A DNA stretch of 39,833 nt from Promethearchaeota archaeon (GTDB lineage Archaea > Asgardarchaeota > Lokiarchaeia > Sigyniarchaeales > SOKP01), in contig JABXKD010000022.1 of the NCBI GenBank assembly GCA_013375475.1, positions 1-39,833 on the forward strand, given 5' to 3'. The notes below the pieces were generated by a model. The model was given only the letters and a program-made list of their open reading frames with translations, was not told the DNA's origin and made no database searches. Positions 8,702 to 18,123 of this stretch are shown here, one piece after another. Position numbers and translations under genes: made by a program. The first letter of the stretch is position 1, and every line of letters starts with the position of its first letter.

Positions 8702-8781
8702 AAGTGGTTTTAATACAATTAGTAAGAGTTTTTTTAAAAAAATAATAAAATTTTACTATAAAATATAAACAGGTAGATAAA

Positions 8782-10218
8782 ATGATGATCTTAAATAATG
8801 GATATGATTTTAATTCTATAACTCGAAAAAAAATTTTAAAGGCAACTAATGAAGCATTAAATAATTACCATTACAGAACGTTATTTAAATCAGAAGATGA
8901 GATAGTTAAACATGGCAAATACGAGAAATCAGAGCTTCGTTTTATTTTAGACTCAATACTAGAAGTCGAAACTGCTCGTAAATATATTTTAGATGAATTA
9001 TATGATAAAATGCCATTATCATTAAAGGAAATCTTAAATCTTTTTGAATTTCCAGAAGAAAATATCATTAGAGATGTAATTTATTTAGTTGTACAAGGAT
9101 ATCTTGAAAAATTTATTGATAAATCTACAGGAAATTTAAGATATAGATTAATACAAAAAAAATTTAAACCCCAGAAGAATGTAATTGATACTATTTCAAT
9201 TATTCAAGAAAATAATTTATGTTGTCAGTGTGGTTTATGTTCATCAATTTGCCCGTCAGATGGAATTAAACTCACAAATAAAAATATCTTTGTTGATGAA
9301 ATTGTGTGTATTCGCTGTGGTTTATGTTATTATGTATGTCCTCAATCTTTTTCATTTAAAGATGAGATTAATTATTTAAAAAGCCAGAAATATGATTTAA
9401 GATACACTAAATATTTAGGCTACTATAAAAATATTTACTCCGCAAGAACACATATTCAAAAGATCTGGGATTATATTCAAGATGGCGGAATTGTAAGTAC
9501 TCTAATTTATTATATGCTTAAAAATAAATTAGTAGATGCTGTTATTACTGTTAAACACTCTAAAAACTTCTGGAAGCCTGAGATTGATATAGTTCAAGAT
9601 TTCGAAAAAATTAAACAAGTAGGAGGTACAATTTATACTCATACTCCTCTTTTATCAGTTCTAAATGAAACAAAAAATTACGAAAATATTGCTATAATAG
9701 CCCTTCCATGTAAGATTAATGCATTACAAAAGGGTTCATTATTTCCTGTAAGGTTACCCCTTTTTGATAACATAAAATATAAAATAGGACTTTTCTGTTG
9801 GGAATCTTTATCTTATAATAATATGTTTCAGTTTATTGCGAAGAATTTTGATGTTCCAATCTATGAAATAATTAAAATGAATATAAAAAAAGGAAAATTT
9901 ATTATTGATCTTGAATCTGGAGATGTTTTGGCTATTCCCTTAAAAGAGTGGTATAAATATGCATATAACTTCTGTAATTATTGTGATGATTTTACGGCAG
10001 AGTTTGCAGACATTTCAATAGCAGGAATTGGATCTAAAATAGGATGGTCTACCATTATTACAAGAAATGAAAATGGCGAAAATTTGTTTAAAAAAGTATT
10101 AAACGCAAATTTAATTGAATGTAGAGATTTAAAGAAAGGAGATCCTAATATAGAATTAATTGAGAAGGTATCGAAGAGAAAAATAGAAAGATGTAAATCT
10201 ATCCAATCTAATAAATAA
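8782..10218 (+). CDS. frhB: FrhB-like flavin/Fe-S oxidoreductase with N-terminal winged helix
   Basis: A 478-residue member of the F420-reducing hydrogenase/dehydrogenase beta family. Residues about 62-125 look like a winged helix (SLKEILNLF..ENIIRDVIYLVVQGYLEKF). Two [4Fe-4S] motifs follow at Cys147/150/153/157 and Cys176/179/182/186. The FrhB body comes next: QDGGIVSTLIYYML, ALPCKINALQKG, IGLFCWESLSY, and FCNYCDDFTAEFADISIAGIGS, which carries family Cys ligands. FrhB proteins bind FAD and pass electrons between Fe-S clusters and F420, though some relatives use other acceptors. The MvhD-like gene upstream suggests an electron-transfer pair. The winged helix is unusual and may be a protein-docking surface or a redox-sensing DNA-binding part. 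The start may be the first or second ATG of the ATGATG at 8782. Confidence 0.82.
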   Translation: MMILNNGYDFNSITRKKILKATNEALNNYHYRTLFKSEDEIVKHGKYEKSELRFILDSILEVETARKYILDELYDKMPLSLKEILNLFEFPEENIIRDVIYLVVQGYLEKFIDKSTGNLRYRLIQKKFKPQKNVIDTISIIQENNLCCQCGLCSSICPSDGIKLTNKNIFVDEIVCIRCGLCYYVCPQSFSFKDEINYLKSQKYDLRYTKYLGYYKNIYSARTHIQKIWDYIQDGGIVSTLIYYMLKNKLVDAVITVKHSKNFWKPEIDIVQDFEKIKQVGGTIYTHTPLLSVLNETKNYENIAIIALPCKINALQKGSLFPVRLPLFDNIKYKIGLFCWESLSYNNMFQFIAKNFDVPIYEIIKMNIKKGKFIIDLESGDVLAIPLKEWYKYAYNFCNYCDDFTAEFADISIAGIGSKIGWSTIITRNENGENLFKKVLNANLIECRDLKKGDPNIELIEKVSKRKIERCKSIQSNK

Positions 10219-10242
10219 AAATAATGTAATCAGCGGATAAAT

Positions 10243-10404
10243 GTGAAAAAAGAAATATCCAACCAAAAAAAAAAAACAAATCTGAAGGAATTTCAAGATC
10301 TTAAATATGATTGTATGAATAAATTGATGGAGAATATAAAATTATTGAATAAAGAAAAAATAGACGCTAAGATTTTGCATAGGAAAAAAAGAGTAGGGGA
10401 TTAA
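10243..10404 (+). CDS. Possible small basic protein
   Basis: A GTG-initiated frame of 53 codons starting 24 bases after the FrhB-like gene, on the same strand. The product is lysine-rich and predicted to be helical (LKEFQDLKYDCMNKLMENIK). It shows no recognisable domain, no clear RBS, and may be chance in this AT-rich DNA. The remaining bases to 10670 hold only T- and A-runs that could act as terminators between convergent genes. Confidence 0.25.
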   Translation: MKKEISNQKKKTNLKEFQDLKYDCMNKLMENIKLLNKEKIDAKILHRKKRVGD

Positions 10405-10670
10405 TGAAAAACTCTAAAAATTAATATTATTCTATCCTTACTCTAGATATTTTTTCGTTTAATAAAATATTTTTTTTTTTAATTTCTATCGCTTGAGAAA
10501 AAGAAAATAAATATTTTTAGATAAGTTTCTCCTCCGATATGAAAAAAAAATAGAAATTTAACTTTAAATAAACCTTAAATTTTATAGATTTTATAAAAAT
10601 TTACAATTTATTAGACATGTAATAGGAAAAATGGGTTTTTTATACTGTTTAAAAACCATATTATACATTT

Positions 10671-12161
10671 CTAATATCCACATTTTGCTTTCAACTGATT
10701 CCATTGCAAATCAATTCTTTCTTGAATTTCTAGAATAATTGATTTGAATTTTTCACTAAATAGATGTTTAAATCTTCCCTGCATTTTTAAATATTCTTCT
10801 ATTTGAATTTTTTCTTGTTTTCCATCAGCGATTAATTTTGAGAGTCCAGTAATCCTGTATTTATTATTTTTAACTTCATAAGTAGGCCAAAAGCAAGTCT
10901 TAACGGCGAGCTTTGATAATTCAATAGTCTTTTCTGGATCAAATCTCCATCCTCGAGGGCAAGGTGAGATAACATTAATAAATTTTGGTCCTTTAATATT
11001 AAATGCTTTACCAACCTTTGCAATTAAATCATTATATAATCCTGGTGAAGTCTGGGCGACATAGGGTATTCGATGAGCAACCATAATTTCGGTCAAATCT
11101 TTAGGAAATTCTTTTTTGCCTGGAATAACAATACCCGCAGGTGAGGTGGTGGTTGATGCTCCTTTTGAAGTTGCACTACTTCTTTGAATTCCTGTATTCA
11201 TATATGCTTCATTATTAAAACATATATATAAAAAGTCATGTCCTCTTTCTACAGCACCAGATAATGCTTGAAGTCCTATATCATATGTTCCGCCATCCCC
11301 TCCAAATGCTAAAAATTTTATTTCATCATCTTTAATTCGACCTGTTCTTTTTAAAACCCTATAACAAGCTTCTACACCCGAAATTGTTGATGCTGCATTC
11401 TCAAAAGCAGAGTGAATCCAAGGGATTTTCCATGAAGTATATGGATATATCGTAGTGGCAACTTCAGTACATCCTGTAGCATTTGAAATAATAACAGGGT
11501 TATTAGTAGCATGTAATACTTGTCTGATAATTATCGATTCTGCACATCCAGCACATAACCTATGACCTGAAGCTATGCGATCTGGTGTTTTAGAGTATTT
11601 TTTAACTAGAAATTCAACTTCTCCTGTTGGACAAACTTTTACACATTCATTACAATTGATACATAGATCAGTTTCCATATTAAAAAGAGTAGTTACTTTT
11701 TTATCTAAACCCCTATCAGAAAAATTAATAGCATGAGCACCAACAATTTCATCGCACACTCTTACACATAAACCACATAGCAAACAATTCTCATGTTGTA
11801 AGGGAAATCGAGTTTTTTCAACTCCCATTTTTTTTGCTAGTTCTTTTATATATTTTACATTAGGGCATCTTGCGAGCATTAATTCAATAAGCATCTTTCT
11901 GATTTTTATAACTTCATTGGAGTTCGTTTTAACTACCATTTCTCCCTTGATTGGATAATTACACGATGTTACAAAACTAGATCTTCCTTCTTTAATTATT
12001 TCCACTGTGCATAGTCTACAACTACCATATAAACTCAAATTTTTATGATAACATAATGTAGGAATCATAAATTCATTTTCTTTTAACACATCAAGGAGAA
12101 TTCTCCCTTTTTCTACTCCTATATTTTTATTATCTATATTAATTTTAATCATTTTTCTCAC
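10671..12161 (-). CDS. porB: PorB fused to HydA/NuoG-type 2Fe-2S and 4Fe-4S domains
   Basis: A 496-residue fusion. Residues 1-75 form a [2Fe-2S] ferredoxin domain (Cys37/48/51/67) like the N-terminus of NuoG and HydA. Residues 120-180 carry two [4Fe-4S] clusters (Cys126/129/132/136 and Cys167/170/173/177). Residues about 198-496 form a complete PorB in normal order: HRLCAGC (200-206), ATGCTEVA, GDGGTYDIG (288-296), FNNEAYMNTG (315-324) and CPRGWR. The protein therefore has the wiring to pass electrons from the 2-oxoacid site straight to the NuoEF-like partners encoded just upstream, in the place where a hydrogenase H-domain would sit in HydA. The start is GTG 12161, overlapping the previous stop as GTGA; ATG 12152 is an alternative. 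It is the last gene of a six-gene operon. Confidence 0.9.
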   Translation of the reverse strand: MRKMIKINIDNKNIGVEKGRILLDVLKENEFMIPTLCYHKNLSLYGSCRLCTVEIIKEGRSSFVTSCNYPIKGEMVVKTNSNEVIKIRKMLIELMLARCPNVKYIKELAKKMGVEKTRFPLQHENCLLCGLCVRVCDEIVGAHAINFSDRGLDKKVTTLFNMETDLCINCNECVKVCPTGEVEFLVKKYSKTPDRIASGHRLCAGCAESIIIRQVLHATNNPVIISNATGCTEVATTIYPYTSWKIPWIHSAFENAASTISGVEACYRVLKRTGRIKDDEIKFLAFGGDGGTYDIGLQALSGAVERGHDFLYICFNNEAYMNTGIQRSSATSKGASTTTSPAGIVIPGKKEFPKDLTEIMVAHRIPYVAQTSPGLYNDLIAKVGKAFNIKGPKFINVISPCPRGWRFDPEKTIELSKLAVKTCFWPTYEVKNNKYRITGLSKLIADGKQEKIQIEEYLKMQGRFKHLFSEKFKSIILEIQERIDLQWNQLKAKCGY

Positions 12162-14005
12162 TCTTTTATTATCGCATTAAATTGACAAGAATCAATACAA
12201 ATTCCACATTTTATGCATTTATCCTGATCAATAATGTACAATTCTTTTTTTTCACCAGATATAGCTTCCTTAGGGCATTTAACAGCACATACCCCACAAC
12301 CCGTACAATCATCAATAATTTTAAAAATAATAAGATTTTTGCATACTCTCGCAGGACATTTCTTATCTTTTATGTGGGCGTAATATTCTTCCTTGAAATA
12401 CTTTAATGTCGTTAAAACAGGATTCGATGCGGTAGTACCTAAAGCACATAAACATGATTTTTTCATTACATTTGAAATTTCTTCCAATAACTCTAAATCC
12501 TTCTCTTCTCCATTTCCATCACATATCATATTTAAAATATTTAACATTTGTCTTATACCCTCCCTGCAGGGTACACATTTACCGCATGATTCATCCACCA
12601 AGAAATTTAAAAAGTATTTAGCAATATCTACCATGCAAGTATCTTCATCCATCACTATCATCCCCCCCGAGCCCATCATTGACCCTAATTTTGATAATTC
12701 GTCGAAATCTATTGATAAATCAATAAATTCCTCTGGAATACATCCTCCCGAGGGTCCACCTGTTTGAACAGCCTTAAATTTTTTACCATCTTTTATCCCA
12801 CCCCCAATTTTATAAATAATATCTCTTAGTGATGTTCCTAATGGTACTTCAACTAACCCTGTATTCTTTACATTACCAACTAAAGAAAATATTTTTGTTC
12901 CCGGATTATTTTCAGATCCTATAGCTTTGAACCAATCACTACCATTTTTTATAATAAAAGGTACATTCGCCCAAGTCTCCACATTGTTTAAATTTGTTGG
13001 TTTTCCGTAAAGCCCTTCTTCAGACATATGTATATATTTTGGAATTGGTTCTCCTACTTTTCCCTCTAAAGATTTAATAAGTGCACTTGATTCACCTGAA
13101 ACAAACGCTCCTGCACCTCTAAAAACTTTAATATCAAAATTTAGACCTGATCCTAAAATATTTTCTCCTAAAAGCCCATATTTTCTGGCTTGGTCTAGAG
13201 CAATATATACATTTTCTACTGCTAATGGATACTCCTCCCTTATATATATATAACCTTGATTTGAACCAATCGCATAGGCACCAATAATAAATCCTTCCAA
13301 TACTGAATGTGGATTACCTTCCATAAGAGATCTATTCATATAAGCCCCTGGATCGCCCTCATCACAATTAACAATTATATATTTGGACACGCCAGATGCA
13401 TTGCGAGTGGACTCCCATTTTATTCCTGAAGGAAATCCACCCCCCCCTCTACCCCGAAGATTTGCCTTTTTTATTTCTTCTAATACATCTTCAGGTTTCA
13501 TTTTTAAGGCTTTTATTAGAGCAGAATAGCCTCCTATAGCAATATAATCTTCAATTTTTTTAGGATTAATTTTTAAATTATTACCCAAAATAAGTCGTTT
13601 TTGATTTTTATAAAAAGGAATTTCTGATTCATGAACCAATTCTTCTTCATTCTCGGTATATACTAATCTCTTAATGATTTCTCCTTTTTTAATAGTTTTT
13701 GAAATAATTTCAAGAATATCTTCAGGTTTTACTTGAAGATAACAGAGTTCTTCTGGATAAATCACAACAATAGGACCTCTCTCACAAAAACCATGACATC
13801 CAGTTCTTTTAATATCTACTTTATCTGTTAATTTCTGTTCTTCAAGGATTTGATGGAATTTAGCCGCAATTTCATTACAACCATATGCTTGGCAACCCGT
13901 TCCTGAACATACCGTGATGCAGGACCTTTTAGGGTCGATATTTGCTACTAATTCATTTCTTAACTTTTGTAAATCATCAAATAAATTTAATATCATAATT
14001 TTCAC
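12158..14005 (-). CDS. nuoF: NuoF/HydB-like NAD(H)-FMN Fe-S subunit
   Basis: A 615-residue protein of the NuoF/HydB type. A thioredoxin-like [2Fe-2S] domain comes first (Cys33, Cys38, Cys70, Cys74). The NADH- and FMN-binding domain follows, with LRGRGGGGFPSGIKWE (183-198), NCDEGDPGAYMNR and GAGAFVSGESSALI. The cluster motif SCGKCVPCREG lies later with its fourth Cys in SCLCALG. The C-terminus adds two [4Fe-4S] clusters (from Cys567 and about Cys597). This is the usual architecture of HydB in electron-bifurcating hydrogenases and of NfnB-like modules. Its neighbours make it the likely NAD(H) site of a 2-oxoacid oxidoreductase complex. It overlaps nuoE and the PorB fusion by four bases each (GTGA junctions). 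Confidence 0.9.
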   Translation of the reverse strand: MKIMILNLFDDLQKLRNELVANIDPKRSCITVCSGTGCQAYGCNEIAAKFHQILEEQKLTDKVDIKRTGCHGFCERGPIVVIYPEELCYLQVKPEDILEIISKTIKKGEIIKRLVYTENEEELVHESEIPFYKNQKRLILGNNLKINPKKIEDYIAIGGYSALIKALKMKPEDVLEEIKKANLRGRGGGGFPSGIKWESTRNASGVSKYIIVNCDEGDPGAYMNRSLMEGNPHSVLEGFIIGAYAIGSNQGYIYIREEYPLAVENVYIALDQARKYGLLGENILGSGLNFDIKVFRGAGAFVSGESSALIKSLEGKVGEPIPKYIHMSEEGLYGKPTNLNNVETWANVPFIIKNGSDWFKAIGSENNPGTKIFSLVGNVKNTGLVEVPLGTSLRDIIYKIGGGIKDGKKFKAVQTGGPSGGCIPEEFIDLSIDFDELSKLGSMMGSGGMIVMDEDTCMVDIAKYFLNFLVDESCGKCVPCREGIRQMLNILNMICDGNGEEKDLELLEEISNVMKKSCLCALGTTASNPVLTTLKYFKEEYYAHIKDKKCPARVCKNLIIFKIIDDCTGCGVCAVKCPKEAISGEKKELYIIDQDKCIKCGICIDSCQFNAIIKE

Positions 14006-14448
14006 TTATACTTTTTTAGAATTTTATTTATTTTACCGGGACTCATATTTCCGTAATAATTCTTATTAACAATCATAACAGGACCTAATGCGCAACATCC
14101 TAAACAGTTAACACTTTCTAAACTAAATAAACCATCCTTTGATGTTTCCCCACTTTTAATTTCTAATTCCCTTTCTACACTTTCAAGTATTCGCTGAGAA
14201 CTTCTAACATGACAAGCAGTACCAAGACATACTCTTATATGGTATTTACCCCTTGGCTTTAGGGAGAAAGCTTTATAAAAAGTAGCAACTTGATATATAT
14301 CCAACATAGGAATTTTCATTTTTTCGCTAATAAGTTCTAAGGCATCTTTTGGTAGATAATTATATTTTGCTTGTGTATCATGCAGAACTGATATTAATTG
14401 GGAGGAGTCATGATCAAATTTTTCTATAATTTCCTTAATTTCTTTCAT
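14002..14448 (-). CDS. nuoE: NuoE/HydC-like [2Fe-2S] subunit
   Basis: A 148-residue thioredoxin-fold subunit that binds one [2Fe-2S] cluster and partners NuoF/HydB. The ligands are Cys74, Cys79, Cys115 and Cys119, within RVCLGTACHVRSS and NCLGCCALGP. The helical N-terminus (QAKYNYLPKDALELISEKM) and the VATFYKAFSLKPRGK segment are typical. It lies between porA and nuoF with a four-base gap to porA and a four-base overlap with nuoF. It therefore appears to be a true subunit of the complex rather than a passenger. Confidence 0.9.
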   Translation of the reverse strand: MKEIKEIIEKFDHDSSQLISVLHDTQAKYNYLPKDALELISEKMKIPMLDIYQVATFYKAFSLKPRGKYHIRVCLGTACHVRSSQRILESVERELEIKSGETSKDGLFSLESVNCLGCCALGPVMIVNKNYYGNMSPGKINKILKKYK

Positions 14449-14452
14449 ATAA

Positions 14453-15619
14453 TCACCTTACATTAAAATATTTTACGTAATTCTCTAGTTTACCGGTTTT
14501 AGAGATATCATTGATTTCATTGAAGATTTTTTCAATATCTTTAATGGTGGTATCCCTTCCTCCTAATCCATAAATAAAATTTACAATTTCAGCATCAATC
14601 TTTTTAAATACAGAACTTCTCACTTCAGAAAACAATGGACCTCCAAAACCTCCAAAACTATCGCTTCTATCCATAATTGCGATAACTTTAACATTTTTCA
14701 ATGAATTAATAATATCCTCCCTTGGAAAAGGTCTAAATAATCTTAATTTTAATAAACCCGCTTTTACACCCTTTTTTCTTATATTATCTATAGCAGCTTT
14801 TACTGTACCAGCAGTACTACCTAATATGACAATTGCAACCTCTGCATCATCAAGTTTATACTTTGTTAATGTATTATAATTCCTTCCCGTAATATCTCCA
14901 AATTCTTTTCCAACATCTTTTACGATTCTTAATGATTTTTGTAATGCTTCATGTTCCTGTTTCTTATGTTCCATATAGTAATCATATAAGGCTACAGGAC
15001 CAATTGTTATAGGATTATTAAAATTTAAGAGAGGATGTACAGGATTATAACTTCCAATAAAATTTTTTACTTCATTATCTTCTAAAGCATTATATCTTTC
15101 AACAGAATGAGAAACAATGAAACCATCAATACATGGCATAACAGGTAATCTAGAAATTTCTGCGATTTTTACAGCTTGTATAATATTATCATAGCCTTCT
15201 TGAACATTCTCACCATAGATTTGTATCCAACCTGCGTCACGTGCTCCCATACTATCCGCATGATCGCAATGTATATTTAAAGGCGCTGAAAGCGCTCTAT
15301 TCATTACGCCCATAACAATCGGGAGTCTTAATGAAGACGCTACATATAGTAATTCCCACATAAAAGCTAACCCAGCAGAAGCAGTTGAGGTTATAACTCT
15401 TCCACCCGCAGCAGATGCCCCAATGCACGCAGACATTGCAGAATGTTCAGATTCCGTAGCAACAAACTCTGTATCGACTTTTCCGTCTGCTACATATTCT
15501 GAGAATTTTTCAATCGCAATAGTTTGTGGTGTTATAGGATAACCTGCTACGACATCAGGATTAATTTGCTTCATTGCATATGCAATAGCACTATCACCAT
15601 TCATTGCTAGCACGTTCAT
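14453..15619 (-). CDS. porA: 2-oxoacid:ferredoxin oxidoreductase alpha subunit
   Basis: A 388-residue alpha subunit of a pyruvate-type enzyme. It shows YPITPQTIAIEKFS, ATESEHSAMSA with the TPP-activating Glu, and NRALSAPLNIHCDHADSMGARDAGW, the segment conserved in pyruvate oxidoreductases. It ends with YGLGGRDTT. This suggests pyruvate, or a close analogue, as substrate. The gene overlaps porD by four bases (ATGA) and is followed at once by nuoE, so the POR and NADH-dehydrogenase-like genes are interleaved in one transcript. The family assignment is secure; the substrate is inferred from the conserved segment. Confidence 0.92.
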   Translation of the reverse strand: MNVLAMNGDSAIAYAMKQINPDVVAGYPITPQTIAIEKFSEYVADGKVDTEFVATESEHSAMSACIGASAAGGRVITSTASAGLAFMWELLYVASSLRLPIVMGVMNRALSAPLNIHCDHADSMGARDAGWIQIYGENVQEGYDNIIQAVKIAEISRLPVMPCIDGFIVSHSVERYNALEDNEVKNFIGSYNPVHPLLNFNNPITIGPVALYDYYMEHKKQEHEALQKSLRIVKDVGKEFGDITGRNYNTLTKYKLDDAEVAIVILGSTAGTVKAAIDNIRKKGVKAGLLKLRLFRPFPREDIINSLKNVKVIAIMDRSDSFGGFGGPLFSEVRSSVFKKIDAEIVNFIYGLGGRDTTIKDIEKIFNEINDISKTGKLENYVKYFNVR

Positions 15620-15888
15620 TTTTCTACCTCCATAGTTATTGCTTCTTTAGGACATTCATTCGAGCATATTCCACATCCTTTGCAAAAATCATAATTTATT
15701 CCTTTTATTTTTTCATCCTCAATAATTATAGAGCCATCAGGACAATATGCCCAACAAACAAGACAATGAATACATTTCTCTTCATCTCGTGTAGGTTTTC
15801 TTGCTCTCCATGACCCTGTTTTATAATTTATTGAGTTACCGGGTTCAAGTATTAAAGCTCCTTCAGGTATCTCTTTCCATCCTTTCAT
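15616..15888 (-). CDS. porD: 2-oxoacid:ferredoxin oxidoreductase delta (ferredoxin) subunit
   Basis: A 90-residue ferredoxin-type subunit with two [4Fe-4S] motifs, CIHCLVCWAYCP and CKGCGICSNECP. The N-terminal NYKTGSWRARKP stretch is typical of PorD. It would carry electrons away from the beta subunit. It shares one base with the porG stop and four with the porA start. Since the beta subunit of this operon already carries its own Fe-S domains, the enzyme has two possible electron exits. Confidence 0.92.
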   Translation of the reverse strand: MKGWKEIPEGALILEPGNSINYKTGSWRARKPTRDEEKCIHCLVCWAYCPDGSIIIEDEKIKGINYDFCKGCGICSNECPKEAITMEVEK

Positions 15889-16454
15889 TATTCCACCTCA
15901 ATATATGCTCTATTAACGGCATCAATATTTCCCTTAATAATTTTATCTGAGAATTTTTTTCCCAAAACTTCTCTAATTGTAGCTATTATGTTCTCCTTTT
16001 GTATAATCCCCGAAATTTTTGATAATGCAGCAACACCACAGACATTTGCCAAAGGTTTTCCAATAGTTTCCAGAGCTATTTTTGTAGCATTAATAACAAA
16101 GATTTTACCTTGAAATTTTGTTATTTCTCTTATTTTTTCTTTGGATAAATTAGTATTTACAATTAAAATTCCATCTCTTTTTAATCCTTCAGCTACATTA
16201 ATTTGCTCCAATAATGTGGGATCTAAAACGATAACAGCATCAGGTTCATATACTTGGGAATGAATGGTTATTGGCTTATTATCAATTCTAGTGTAAGCTT
16301 TAACCGGAGCACCCATTCTCTCGGGACCAAAATCAGGAAAAGATTGTAAATATTGATCCTCTTTGAGAGCTGCATATGCAAGAATTTCTGATGCGGTTAC
16401 CACTCCTTGTCCACCTCGACCATGCCACCTTACTTCATACATTTCTTCAACCAT
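15888..16454 (-). CDS. porG: 2-oxoacid:ferredoxin oxidoreductase gamma subunit
   Basis: The gamma subunit (188 residues) of a POR-type enzyme, likely to help in CoA binding and complex assembly. RWHGRGGQGVVTASEILA opens the domain, and FGPERMGAPVKAYTRI, VIVLDPTLLEQ and NATKIALETIGKP follow as in archaeal PorG. It is the first gene of the six-gene operon, so the promoter must lie in the 300 bases upstream. Met1 and Met5 are both possible starts. Confidence 0.92.
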   Translation of the reverse strand: MVEEMYEVRWHGRGGQGVVTASEILAYAALKEDQYLQSFPDFGPERMGAPVKAYTRIDNKPITIHSQVYEPDAVIVLDPTLLEQINVAEGLKRDGILIVNTNLSKEKIREITKFQGKIFVINATKIALETIGKPLANVCGVAALSKISGIIQKENIIATIREVLGKKFSDKIIKGNIDAVNRAYIEVE

Positions 16455-16754
16455 AATTTCTTAGTTTTTCAATAATAATTATGCATAATAATGATCATTA
16501 TAATAAATGAAAAGCACTTACATAATCAACAGAATTATACATAAAATATATTGATTTGCAAAAAATTTATGTTCAAATTTTATAATATATTTTAAAAATT
16601 AAGCATTATTACCGTAAGGTATCACACTCATAATTAGAATGTAATTATTAAGTTTCCATTTAAGATATAATTCTAATAACCTAAAATTTTGAAATCGTGA
16701 AATTTTTAGGATTTGTTAATTTTTCCTTATCATTAATTGTAGAGGAATTATAGA
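16455..16754. other. Divergent promoter region, POR-NuoEF operon and MFS gene
   Basis: About 300 AT-rich bases without a convincing gene. Several TATA-like runs are present, for example AATATATTT around 16545-16555 on the minus strand for the leftward operon. I see no clear operator. Confidence 0.35.
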
Positions 16755-18113
16755 TTGTGGGACTCTAATTCTAACCAAGCTGGTGCTACAGATGAGGGCA
16801 TGAAAACTAAATCAAACCAAAATGAAACTATAATCACACCTGATTTTATTCCTATGATCCGGATTATCTTCTGGAATAGTATGGGATTCTTTTTCTTTTC
16901 ATTTTTAATCCCTTATGTCACAGTTCAATTATTAGGAGTCTCAAAAACAGAATTAGGAGTCGCTTTTTCAATACAGACCATAGGGGGTTTACTTAGTGCG
17001 CCCATAGTAGGTTTTTTAACAGACCGAGTCTCAAAGAAAGTATTAATCCTAATTGGCAGTTTTGGTCGTGCCGCTTGTTATATCCTTATGTATATAGGAA
17101 TTCTCTTTTCTTCTTTCGTGCTATTTACAGCAGGTATGTTTGTTTTAGGATTTTTTGTTGGATTTTTTTGGACACCATTAGATACATTGATATCTGAAAA
17201 ATCAAACAAAGATAATCGTTCTTTTGCTTTTGGAAAACGTGCTGGAATGATCGGAAAAGGAAACGCTGTTGGATCAATCATAAGTTTTATAATATTTTGG
17301 TTAGCGAATACATATGTTCCGGAAAATCTCTTTTTAGTTTATTGTCCTCTATTGTTATTTGCTGCATCAAATATATTTGGAGGATTTATGTTCCATATGA
17401 AAGTGGATGAAAAATTAACATATGATAAACATATATTTAATTTATTTCCATCTTCCGTCGAACCAAGTGTAGTCTCCAAGGAACCCGTTATATCTGACAC
17501 TCCTTTGAAGTCCAGAAATAATTTAGCGATTGGATTCTTCGTCGGTTTCAGTGTCTTAGTCCTTGCTTTTATGACTAGCAACATTAATCAAATGTTAGCG
17601 TATCCATTCTTTCAAGTGTATTTACACGACGAATTAGGGGTCCAAGATCCAACGCTTATAATGATAATCTATTTTCCGAGTCAAATTATCTCACTTTTAT
17701 TAGCACCTAAATTAGGCAAGATTGCTGATAGAATTAATCCTGTTTTAGGGATGGTTTTTGTGAGTAGTTTAGGTGCTTTCGTGACATGGTTAATAATCAA
17801 TTCAACATCAGGCTGGTTGTTTGGACTTCTTTTACTCTTCGACTCAACTTTTGCGTGGGGAGGTAACTTGATTTTACAAAATATTCTTAGTCGTATATCA
17901 AAAATTCATCGTGGAAAGGTTTTTGGCGCGGCACAATGGTTAAGCTTATTTGGTGCGGCTTTGGGACCTATAATAGGAGGATTTGCGTATGATAACATAG
18001 CTCCATTTGCTCCTTTCTTAATTTCAATATTTATCGAATTAAGTGTAATACCTCTTTACGCGATTGCGATAAAGACCTTAAAACCTTACATGACTGAAAA
18101 AGTAGATTTATAA
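16755..18113 (+). CDS. Major facilitator superfamily transporter
   Basis: A membrane carrier with about twelve predicted helices in two six-helix halves, joined by a polar loop near residues 220-260. The first half has the MFS loop 2-3 signature in the form GFLTDRVSKKVL, and the second half has KLGKIADR in the matching place, which supports the pseudo-repeat. The substrate cannot be read from the sequence. The longest frame begins at TTG 16755 (452 residues), but ATG 16800 (437 residues) is the more natural start, because the first 15 residues are polar and unconserved in type. It is convergent with the toroid protein gene with only ten bases between the stops. A link to the neighbouring redox genes is not evident. 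Confidence 0.85.
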   Translation: MWDSNSNQAGATDEGMKTKSNQNETIITPDFIPMIRIIFWNSMGFFFFSFLIPYVTVQLLGVSKTELGVAFSIQTIGGLLSAPIVGFLTDRVSKKVLILIGSFGRAACYILMYIGILFSSFVLFTAGMFVLGFFVGFFWTPLDTLISEKSNKDNRSFAFGKRAGMIGKGNAVGSIISFIIFWLANTYVPENLFLVYCPLLLFAASNIFGGFMFHMKVDEKLTYDKHIFNLFPSSVEPSVVSKEPVISDTPLKSRNNLAIGFFVGFSVLVLAFMTSNINQMLAYPFFQVYLHDELGVQDPTLIMIIYFPSQIISLLLAPKLGKIADRINPVLGMVFVSSLGAFVTWLIINSTSGWLFGLLLLFDSTFAWGGNLILQNILSRISKIHRGKVFGAAQWLSLFGAALGPIIGGFAYDNIAPFAPFLISIFIELSVIPLYAIAIKTLKPYMTEKVDL

Positions 18114-18123
18114 CTTTGCATAA

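Noticed and set aside
10440..10670. T- and A-runs as defined terminators
   Set aside because: Runs are present between the convergent genes, but they are too common in this AT-rich DNA to assign to a given gene.
12393..12767. Open frame of about 124 codons on the plus strand inside the NuoF-like gene
   Set aside because: It is antisense to a well-conserved gene and its translation has no domain-like pattern.
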